A stretch of 64,000 nucleotides of DNA from the NCBI GenBank assembly GCA_030248195.1, contig JASAND010008569.1, forward strand, positions 1-64,000, written 5' to 3'. The notes under the pieces are model-generated. The model was not told the DNA's origin, ran no database searches, and saw nothing but the letters and a program-made list of their open reading frames with translations. Positions 13,101 to 25,100 of the stretch are shown here, piece by piece. Position 1 is the first letter of the stretch, and each line of letters starts with the position of its first letter. Source of the DNA: Trissonchulus latispiculum. Its lineage: Eukaryota > Nematoda > Enoplea > Enoplida > Ironidae. A program made the translations under genes and the position numbers.

Positions 13101-16100
13101 GTTTTTCAGTGTGTAAATTATTTTTTTTTGTGTAAATACACAGTATTTTACACAAAAAAAAACCCTGATATATATATATATATACTACTTTTCTGTGGCT
13201 ATACCTTTGTTGTAGGGTAGTGGTGTACCAACACTTTAAGACCGTTATTTTACAGTATGAATTTGATATAAATATATAGAGTTGTGGACTGTAATTTCCT
13301 ACGGTAGTTGTGCTGTAACAGCTGGATAATTTATATTTTTGAATGGTAATGAAATGTTTTAGTATTTTTTAGTTTTTTTAATGAAAGTAGTTGATACGAG
13401 CTGTTTCTGTGTCGTTATAGGGTGTCACATGCTAACAGCACTGTTTACACAATTCAGTGGGGGGGACTAGATTACATTTAGTTGAATAAATGTTAAGTTT
13501 GTGGTAATTAGTAGTTATCAAAGCCATATAAGTATACATACAACGTATACTTGATTGAACATATTTATATTTGAAGTAGTGGAATCGTATTTGTATGCAC
13601 GTATATACGCATGATCTCTATTTCAAACAGAGATACGGATACATATGCTTGCAGTTTCTATTTTGATTTGCGTTAGCTTCTGCAAAACTTCCTATGACTG
13701 ATTTAATTACGGGTTTATCCTTTTCAGCAGATGTTTTTAATGGGACGCCACTGTTTAAAGAACCCGCTTTCATATAAAAATCCCCTTTGCAAGAACTGTG
13801 TGGTTAGTTGCGTGTAGTGGGCACGTCACGTATATATATGCATAACTCTCTTACCGTAATCGTCTTCTTTATTTGATATTCGAGTCAGACTTTGAAACGG
13901 TTAAGCAATGTGCATTGCAATTAGTAGAGTTTGAACTTGTGCACAGTGCTTTTACCGTTCTAAGGCTGCTCGAAATTGGACATATATACCGTTTGAGACC
14001 TCACTGCAATTTACTTTTCTGTTTATACTATAATTGCCTGTCTACATTAATGGACAATTAGTTGGTACGTATTGCTTGCAGTTAGTGTTAGTTTAGCATG
14101 GTGTAAGCGAAAAGTGGGGGTGTGGAAAGTAGGAGTGAGTGAGGGAAACATCAAAAGTGGGGGATATAAAATGAGCCAAAATGCTAAAAACACAGTAAAT
14201 TAGCCTGGTTTCTACATACTGCTACTACATACTGTAACTCAAATTTTGTTTGGGTTCATTTGAATACATTTTCGGTCATCATGTAACAAATCTTTAAATT
14301 TAAAAATTCAAATTTTTAAGATTAATTTTACTTTTTTGCTTGCAAATTTTGCAGATTTGCTCAAAGATTGTATCAGTGTTTTTTGCTCAAAAAAGTGCGC
14401 AATGACACACTTTTTTCTGAAATGAGCAAAAAATTTGGGCTTCTGCGCACGCGTGCGCACTTTTTCTAGCGACACAAAGAGAATTACTGGAAATTAGAAG
14501 CTCAAAGTGCTCGAAAAATAGCTCCTGGCTCTCAGTTTCGCAAAAATATCTAGGTTTTTCCTGGGAGCTGCGCCTACAGACCCCCGCAATTACTTGTATA
14601 CCCCTGATTTGTCTCCAAGTTGTGACTTAACATTTACTGAATTCTAGCATTATGTAATATACAAGCACCCTCCATATCTGCCTAGCATGCAACTCGCATT
14701 GCATATTCAAGTTATGAAATAGATAACTGATTGCCAAATTTTAATGTTCGTTTGGCAGTTTTGTAGACGTTTATATACAAGTGTTAATATAATATAAACA
14801 TAAACCTGGCATGTAGGTATATATGTGTCTAAACCGTGGTTTCTCTACCCACCGACGGTTCAGAAAGCATTTAAAAATAAAATGCCCTCTGTTGAGCCCT
14901 GAAAATTACTAACTCAAAGATGGGTACCTTGAACAATTGAAAACTGCGTAATTTCGAGAAAATTTCGATCTAGCAATTATAATTCTTGGTTTTTATAAAA
15001 AGCAGTGAGGATTCTTAGCTTGCAATTTGCAAATACGTAATTTAAAAATTGCCAAAAGGTTTCATCATTTCTCTAAATTGTCAGAATACGAATTTATTTC
15101 AATATTATATAGGGGCGCTGACGCGCCTCTACATAATGTGGGTGTAAAGGCGTCTGCGCGGCCCTCTGGAGACCGTATTGGTATTGGTGCCAGCTAATTA
15201 GAGGTCCGACAGGGATAAAAATGTTACCATCGTAAAGTACTCGAGTAGTACTACAAGTACCACCATACTTTTCTGGGCTTTTTGTAGTGGGGGGGCGACC
15301 CCCACTTTTTTGGGCTCCCCCCCCACTCACTATGAGGTGCCCAAACAATGCCAAATTTTAAGGATTTTTGGTCAAAATTTTCAAAAAATTTTCCGGCTTT
15401 GCCGGAATTTTTTTGTCAAAAATCGTCTATTTTGCTACTCAAACTCAATTTTTAAGCACTTTTAAGCAGAGTTGGCTCCGGGTCCAAAATTTCAGACCCG
15501 GCCCGGACCCGGACCCGTTAGGCCGGCAGGGTTGGGAGTCTCGGTCTCGGTCTCGGTCTCGCCCAAAAGCCGACACTTGGCCAGTCTCGGTCTCGGTCTC
15601 GGTCTCGGTCTCGCTCACCCAAAAGTCTCGGTCTCGGACCGAGACCAAAAATTTTTTGAAAACATCAAATTTCAGCGAAAATTTTAAGTTAATGCAACGA
15701 AAATTAACTGACGAGGTGCAAAAACCGTATGTTCATGTGTTAAAGCCCCTAATACTGTTCCTAAGCCTCAAAAACTGGAAGAAATTAAATTTAAGCTTGA
15801 AACTGCCAGTCTCGGTCTCGGTCTCGGTCTCGCCCAAAAGCCGAGACTTGGCCAGTCTCGGTCTCGGTGAAATCTCGGTCTCGCCCAACCCTGTAGGCCG
15901 GACCCAGACCCATCCAGACCCGGATCCGGGTACCCGGATCTAAAGTAGAACCAGTTTGCATTTCAAACCTTCACTGCATTCAAAATTTTACTGCATTCTT
16001 AAATTTCACTACAATTTTACTACTGCAATGTGTGAATAAAACCTGTGATAAACTTTAGGTAAATTTATTTTACGCAGTACGACAATTTTAATACGATTTC

Positions 16101-19100
16101 AATGCTAGGGCTAACAAAATTGGATGGATAGTTTGGATGGTGGTAACAGTTTCTATCTTAAGTCCAGAGACAGTGTGAGGCTGTCCTTCGGATATGTAAG
16201 TTACGATTGCTCCGTAGGAAAGAAGGTGAACCAATTTTTAGTGGCTTGTATTTGAAAACAATATTCTGGAGCTTGTTAGTAAATTAACTTTGGCGTGCAT
16301 TGCAAAATTTTATACTAAGTTATTTATTCGAGTTATCATATTTCTACTTCCAATTCTAGCTACATATGTTGTTTCTAGCCCAACAGAGCAACATAGATTA
16401 GAAAAACCTCAGCTAGGCAACCACTAAACATAAATGTTCAATGCCTGGCAGGTTCTACCAACTTTTTGTTCGAAAAGAAAAGAAAAATTGTTTTAACATC
16501 CCTAAATGAACCAAAATCCAGTTTTCTTCAGTATTTTGGACCCGCACCCGGTATCGGACCCGCGGGTCCTAAAGTTGGACCCGGACCCGGCCCGGCCCGC
16601 GGGTGTCCGCGGCTACCCGGACCCGGCGCCAACTCTGCTTTTAAGCATATATAGTTATAATAACAGTGTACAGTCCCGGCCAGAAATAATGTACCTATTT
16701 TCGCGAATTTTCGCAAATTCGCAAAGCCATTCGCAGCTTACTAATGCTGAATTTCTTCGCGATGGTGCGAACAATTTCAAATCTTAGCCTTCGCGCCACT
16801 GCGAAGTAGGGGTGGGCGCGAAAAAAAGGACTGGAAAAAAGGTTTTTCCGTTTTTTCCCATTTTTTTCCGATGGGGTGGAAAAATGGAAAAATATTCATA
16901 GTGTTATTTTAATGATTTCTACAACGGAATATAGTCAGGGGGGAAAGAAAAACATGAATAGGGAAGCAAGCCTCCAACTTTTCCTTCGCTTGGATATGGA
17001 TCGGTTTAAGTGTACCGTTATGTACCGTGGGCAAATACCTATCCAATCGTATATTCAAACTTCTCTTATACCTCACTCAGCTTTGGCAGTAACAGGATTT
17101 GTCCATGTTTTTTTACCCGCAAATCGGGGAAAAACATGGTGCGGGGAAAAAACATGGCACGGATTTCTACCAACCAACCATTTAGAATGGTTTAAAAGCA
17201 TTGTTTCAGCTTTGGCGTGCAAAACTAGGCAGTAGGCACTAGGCACCCTTCTAACCTCACAGCCAGCTTAAAACCCGATTTTTTGGTCAAAATTATGTAG
17301 GGGCGCGATAGCGCCCCTACATAATATGGGTATAAAGGCGTCTGCGCGGCCCTCTGGAGACAGTGTTGGCCTGGTGCCAGCTAATTAGAGGTCCGGGAGG
17401 GATAAAAATGTTACCATCGTAAAGTACTCGAGTAGTACTACAAGTACCACCATACTTTTGGTTCGAATTCGAAACTTCAAATTTTTGCACTTGGCAATAG
17501 TTAGTTTGCGTTTGCTTTTTTTTCTAGGTGAATAACGCTTTTCGGAAGTGCATTTTCTAGCGAAGTGTTGGAACGTTGTGGGCATTTTGGTCCAATACTA
17601 CTGTCATATGTTGGTAGACAGTGTCCCCCCATGCTACCAAACGAAGGTCATTTTGGCACTCGGCCAATTTTGGCTCTGTGCCAAGGCCCCAAAGTCGGAC
17701 TTTCGCTATTTTGGCACTTCGGTTGAAATCAACTTTTTTTTCACAGGCTAGCAGCTAGATCGGTTTGGTTTATTTTATTTGAATATTTCGGACTATGCGC
17801 GGAATGTAACGAGGGGGATTTTTTAATTTCGCTCTGGAGCTTTCAGGAGATGGGCCCAAACTTTGCATTTTTTTGGCCTGTTTGGGCGAAAAGTTTCTAA
17901 GTCCCACTTTTACAAGAAATGGCCTAAAAGTCACTAAAAATGGCGTTTTTCGGCCTCGGGGTGGTACCCATAGATAGTAAATCGGGGTCGCTGAAAACGA
18001 TGAGCATACTGCCGATACCGCCCGAAGTGACCACTGGTCAGCATGGCTCCCGCGGTTCCTCGCCCAGGGTCAAACTAGGGAAAACTCACTATAAACAGCA
18101 TTTTTCGTGGTTTTAGTTGTTGGCACATATAGTAAATTGACTACGCTCGTTTCAATGGACATATTGCCGAAATCGAGGGAAGTGACCTGTGGTCACTACG
18201 GTCTATGAAGCCTATTGACCAGTGGTCAAACCCCTTTAAACAGTGTTTTTCGGCGTTTTGGTTGGGGGCATATATAGTAAATCGACTGCGCTCGTTTCAT
18301 TGGGCATATTGCCGAAATCGAGGGAAGTGACCAGTGGTCACTACGGTCTATGGGTTCTATTGACCAGTGGTCAAACCCCTTTAAACCGCGTTTTTCGGCG
18401 TTTTGGTTGGGTGCATATATAGTAAATCGACTACGCTCGTTTCATTGGGCATATTGCCGAAATCGAGTGAAGTGACCAGTGGTCACTACGGCCTATGAGG
18501 CCTCTTGACCAGTGGTCAAACCCCTTTAAACAGCGTTTTTCGGCGTTTTGGTGGGGGGCATATATAGTAAATCGACTACGCTCGTTTCATTGGGCATATT
18601 GCCGAAATCGAGGGAAGTGACCAGTGGTCACTACGGTCTATGGGTTCTATTGACCAGTGGTCAAACCCCTTAAAACGGCGTTTTTCGGCGTTTTGGTTGG
18701 GGGCATATATAGTAAATCGACTACGCTCGTTTCATTGGGCATATTGCCGAAATCGAGGGAAGTGACCAGTGGTCACTACGGTCTATGAGGCCTCTTGACC
18801 AGTGGTCAAACCCCTTTAAACAGCGTTTTTCGGCGTTTTGGTGGGGGGCATATATAGTAAATCGACTACGCTCGTTTCATTGGGCATATTGCCGAAATCG
18901 AGGGAAGTGACCAGTGGTCACTACGGTCTACGGGGCCTACTGACAACTGGTCAAACCCCCTAAAACGCGGTTTTCGGCCCTCTGGCGGTACCCATATAGT
19001 AAATCCGTGTCGCTGAACACGATGGGCATACTGTCAAAGTCTTTGGCGAGGCGAAAAAGTTTTCTCCTTATACCACCCACAAACAGAGGTTGCAGCGGCC

Positions 19101-22100
19101 AAAGCTTGGGGGCGGTGGTGAGAATTCAGTTTTACTATATATTTATATAATCACTTTTCTGCTCTACCCATGGCACTGTTCGAGCTCCTTGTATCCATTG
19201 CCTCATTGCTGGAAAGAGATCCTTTAAAATGACAGAAGGACAAGTAATAAAAATGCTCCTCCGGAGCATGAAAAAGTAATATGGGTGGTGGTGAGGTTGT
19301 AAAATCAAGAGAGGACTAGTCTTAAAAATGCTTAATATGGGGGCTAGGTTCAAAAAAAAGAAGAGGACTAGGTTGTGGGCGAATTAATATGGGCACAGCT
19401 TCGCCGAGCAACCCATATTCGCGGGCTTTCACGCTTCGCCATGGCGATTGTCATATACAATGCCATTATTGTCAGTCAATAATAACATTTCCAGCAGTTA
19501 AACAATCGCTGCAAGTTGCTTGCTTATATATACGTAAACTATATAGTAATTTGGTTGTGCTGGACTACGGCAAGCAACTAGAAAGAACCAAGGCTATGAT
19601 TGTAACGCTAACGGTTCAATAGAAATAGAAGATCGTCGGAGAGAGTCCTGAGATTATTGATAAAAAAAGAAAAAAGTAAAGTGACCCCTGGAGAGAACTC
19701 CAACCTACAGAAGGTTATAGGGGATTATTAATGTTTGCTAATTATTAGGTTATAGAGATTATTGATGAAATATAGAGTTTTCTTATCAATGGTTAAAATG
19801 CACAGTAAATAGTAAGAGTTTATCGAAAGAAATGTTTGCTTCCGCTAAAACTCGTTTATCATAGTTTATTATTTACGCACCGTAACTAAAACTGAACACT
19901 GGTGTATATACATATGTAATACGCATGCATATAACTTTTCCAGTCCGCGAATATGGGTTGCTCGGCGAAGCTGTGCCCATATTAATTCGCCCACAACCTA
20001 GTCCTCTTCTTTTTTTTTTGAACCTAGCCCCCATATTAAGCATTTTTAAGACTAGTCCTCTCTTGATTTTACAACCTCACCACCACCCATATTACTTTTT
20101 CATGCTCCGGAGGAGCATTTTTATTACTTGTGCTAAATCCGTCGTACCTAATCTGTTTGGGCATGAAACCTGCTGGGAACTGACCATAATATGCAGAATA
20201 TCACTAGAAACAAGTTAGTTGTGTTAAAAATTGCAATATTCCATCATTTTTTAAGTTTTTTTCAAAATTTTCATTTTTACCATAGAAACTTATGAAACCT
20301 GGCATGTTGATTCTGCAAATCAAATTTTCGAGCTAGAAGCTTCAAAAATGCTCAAAGTTGGCATATTTTGAGGTTTTTAGTGGTTTTAAAGCATTCTCTT
20401 TCCTATAGAAGCATTAGTTAGGTCTTCCTGAAGCATACGCAAAAATTATAAAATTTGGTCACCATGTTTTTCCCCGCTCTAGTGGACCCAATGTGGGGGG
20501 AAAACATGGTCAAATTTTTTTACTGATTGTACGCAGGGGAAAACCACTATTGCCATGTGATAGAACAAGTCATATTATGCCCGCATGCCAATTTATAGTA
20601 GCCAAAGTTTGATAGTTAGTCAGATATTGACTTGCAAACTTTCGAAAATCCTTAGCATTTTGGCCAATTTTGGGAGGTCAATTTTGGTCATGTACTGCTT
20701 ACTCCTACTTACGCCTAATCGTTTTCAAAACTCCACTTCCTACTTACGCCTAATTCTTTCTGTCAAAACTCACATTCCTACTTACGCCTAAAGAATGTTT
20801 ATGCAAAACTCGGATTCCTACATACGCCTAAAACCCACTTTCTGACTTTGTTCCTAAAGGTGTTTGAATTTATCTTAGGATGAATTCACGTTTGCTTATG
20901 AACTAAATAGCAATTTAGCGGTTCACCTTTATTTATTAGAAATAAATTTCCATTTTGATTGATTTGAAGATTTGATCGAGAATGTACAAAGGCGTTTTAC
21001 CCGTCTCATTATGAGAAATCAGGACATGAGTTATTCGGATAGAATCAACTTTTTTCAAACTGAGTCTCTTCAACAGCGTAGAGTTTATCGAGATATGGTG
21101 CTGGTGTATAAAGTTCTGCACGGTCTTATAGATATCGAGGCTTCAGATCTGTTTACTTTACAAAGTGTAGTATCAGTTAGAACAACACGTGGCCATTCTT
21201 ATAAGTTAAGATTACCGAAAATTAACCTGACCGGGGTTCAAGCGTTGTTTGCCTGCCGGGTAATTCATACTTGGAATAATTTACCTCAAAGAGTAGTTGA
21301 TGCCGACACCTTATTTTCCTTTAAAAGAGCATTAAAGGAAACCTTGTTTGATGTTAGGCATAATACGTAATGTTGCACTATTCTTTACTTTGTTCTTTTG
21401 CTTGTTAAATTCTTAATAATAAAATAATAATATATACGTATATATATACATGCCTAACCATAGTAATTGCTATGTTGTCAGTATATAAATGTTACAGACT
21501 AGCGTAGCCAGAAAAAAAATTTCGGAGGGGGGCAAGCCAAAATTTTACTGAAATTTTCTGAAATTAGTGCTGAAACTGAACTCTGTATGTGAGGCTGATT
21601 TCAAGTGCAAGCGGGTATTTTTAAGATATTTCGTGTAAAATTAGCGCCGTAGGCGCAATTTTTTGGAAATATTCATTCGAATTCCTATTTGGTGTCAAAA
21701 TTTTTTCTTTAGCCTCCGATTTCGGGGGGGCATGCCCTCCTCGCCCCCTCCCCTGGCTACGCGGCTGGTGTTACATAATATCAAGAGTTAATAATAGCAA
21801 GAGTACGACACCGTACCCTTGCTAGTGTAATTGGCCTGTCATATGCTCGGAACATTAAGGCCGAAATCTCGGGGGGGTCACGGTTAACACAGTTAACCAT
21901 GTGTTTATATGCGTTCGAATCCAAATGAATCTGATTGGCTAATCCCCTACCTTATGTCAAAATTACGTGTATAAGGTGACCCCCCCGAGATCTCGGGGGC
22001 TCAGCTTAACGTTGTTAAGCGTGTGTTTATATGCGTTTGAACTGAAATGCATTTGATTGGTTACTTAGCTGTTGCTATTGAAATGCACTGGTGAGGGCTA

Positions 22101-25100
22101 CGATAGCTAAGTAACCAATCAAATGCATTTCAGTTCAAACGCATATAAACACACGCTTAACAACGTTAAGCTGAGCCCCCCCGAGATCTCGGGGGGGGTC
22201 ACCTTATACACGCAATTTTGACATAAGGTAGGGGATTAGCCAATCAGATTTATTTTAGTTCAAACGCATATAAACACATGGTTAACTGTGTTAACCGTGA
22301 CCCCCCCCCCGGGATTTCGGCCTTAATGTGCCGAGCATCTGACAAGCCAATTACACTAGGAAGAGTCCCGTGTCATACTCTTCCTATCATCTACTCTTGA
22401 TAATATTAACAAAACAAATATATATATAATAGATTTTACCAATTAATAAAACGTATATAAGCTAATTAAGCATACGTGTAATAACAAGTTGAAGAACTAT
22501 GCATAAAGTATTAAAAATAAACCTAAAAACTCTATTCTGTACTATATATTAGTTCATAGATTAAAAATTTACGCATGTGTCCAACTCTGCTGTGGACACA
22601 ATTTACCTTAATCTATTTAATGACATATAAAGTCTGCCCGTGTGAATATGCATAATTTATCGATTAAATATCCTTTTTGTTACCTTTAGGTTTCCTTCGA
22701 TGAAACTCATCTTGTCCTGACGGAACCGTACTTGGATTTCTCCTCTGTTCAAGAAACCTTGGATGAAATTTTCTTTGAAGATTTTGAGTTCGGTGGCCTG
22801 TTTAGAATAAATCGTACGTAAGTTTGCATCACCTTGAGTCCAGAATTTTTTTATTATTTAGGAAAAAGGGTTTGTAGGAGTGTCTTTATTGCATGCGTAT
22901 CTCGCTCTGCTCTAACCCAAAATGGGGAGGGGCATATTTTTGGAAAATTTTTCATGTGAGAAAACTAGTGATGTGCGCCGGATATTTCTTTATTTCCGAA
23001 TATCCGACTATTTTGCACTAACGGATATATATCTTTATATCCGGTTATCTGCCTATTCCAAACTAAGTTCAAACAAAAGTTTTTGATTTAGCAGTTAAAC
23101 AGTTAAAATTTCAATTTTTTGGTACGCTGCGGATTTCTATTATACAGCCAAGCTACAACCTTGGTTTCACAAATATTTTCAGATAAAGTTTTGAAAACTA
23201 TTTTAGAATTTTTGAAATTTTTGTCAAAACTTTTTGCTAATTTCTCATTACTTTGTCTGGAATGTAAACGGATGATCTCAAATCTGATATTATCCGGATA
23301 TAAAAATATCGGGATATCCAGATATCCAGTGCCCCTCACTAGTAAAAACTGTGAAAAATCGCTAAAAATGACTAATTTCAAGAGTTTCTAAACTAAAATA
23401 GCAAAAATTCCTTTAAAATCCTTAGGGCGATGCCAGAGATTTTTGAAAAATTTAGGGTAAAAATGGTAAAATTAGGCAATCTATTGGGTCATGGAGGAGG
23501 GGAGAGGTCGCCGAATAGGGGCACCCCCCGTAGGGATATGCCAGAGAGTTGCTCCTCTCGCGAAAATTACGTAATATTATGACTGCGTACTACCAAGAGT
23601 AGGTACATAATGGTATTGCTAATTTACGAACGAGATAGACGGAAGCTTCACTTCACTCAGTTTATTTAGCTCAATTCTGATACCTTTTCGCATTTGTGTA
23701 AGAAACATTTCAAATAGCAGTAATTTATCGACAGTTATTTTAGTGCATGCTGTACTTTTATAGCACTTATTGCAGCGCAACCACCAAAAATAAAATTAAA
23801 ATCGTTAAAAATTGCTTAAAATAGCAAAAAATGCTTAAAAATTTTGCAAAATTTACCCTCATGCCATACTTTTTCGGCCACTTTAGAGTTCTGGGGGAAG
23901 GCCCGAATTCTGGGGGGGGGCAACACAAGCCTGGGGAGGGAATCGATTCCCCATCACCACCCCCTTGTAGGAAAAAACTAGACAGAGTAGTCGTGTTGAG
24001 AGTTTCAGAGAAACTTTACGCGTGGGACTAATGGGCCAAAACTTAAAATTTTATCAATTTTTTTAAATCGACTAACCGAGCGGTATTCAAGAGTGTATAA
24101 TAGACAAGAGTCAGAAACTCTTAAGTTGTCATGTTGAATCATGTAATGCTCTCTGCATTAACTCGGGACCCCCCCCTACTTTGGTGGCGGTCCCACTTAG
24201 CACTAATTACACGCTTTCATATAAGCGTGTGTCTGCTCGCTGATTGGTCCATTAGTGGCTTACAGTAGCTTATTCTAGGGAATTTTTGTTGGGGGCCGTC
24301 GGGGGACGAGTCATTATAGGGGTGGGGCGAAAATTTTTCTAAATTTTTCTAAAAACATGCTAAAAATTACTCTATTTTTATAGTAGCCGCCAGAAAAATT
24401 TGTTTCTAGTGGAGAAATAAGAGGATTTAGTGTTAAAATAAGCAAAAAGTGAGTAAATATTCCCGGCGCAGCCGGAACATTTTTGAAAATTTGGCCTTCT
24501 GAGCGATTTTTTAAGGCAAAAGTTGGTACCAATAGGGGTAACCACCCACTTTTGGGGGGATTTTGAGGAAGGTCGTTATGGGGTTGTCCCCCCCGCCCCC
24601 CGTAGAGTAAGCTCAAGTAATAGAGCTCAAGTAGTAGAGTAAGCAAGTATATAAGTAATTTATTAGTTTTTTATTAATAAATTATAACTAAATTAAATTA
24701 TAATAAATTAATCTTTTTTCTTTTCTCTCCGATAATATAAAAATTGTTGCATAATACAAAAATTCAAAGGAATTTATAAAAATAGAAGTCTTAACTAAAA
24801 ATTCTAATTCCACAGTGACACAGTATATGTATAGAGGTTTCGAACGATACCCAATGTAACTTGGAATCTTTTGCTAGCGTCGAGATTTTTGTGGCGCAGA
24901 AATTAGTTTTTTCTGCAAAATTGCGAAAATTGCTGTTTTTTCGAAAGATATGCATTTTACAATCAAGCTATATTGCAAGATTGCATTTTTTTGCATTTCG
25001 GCATATTTATTCATGCCTTAGGACCAATTTGTTGCATGAATTATGCCGACAGCTGTGTCCAGTGCTTCTCAGTGCGCCAATTGGGAACCTCAGACCCCGA

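Noticed and set aside
15368..15943. 191-codon frame with long Ser/Val/Arg repeats
   Set aside because: It is a translation of the TCTCGG hexamer array in the nested hAT-like MITE; frames on both strands are open for the same reason.
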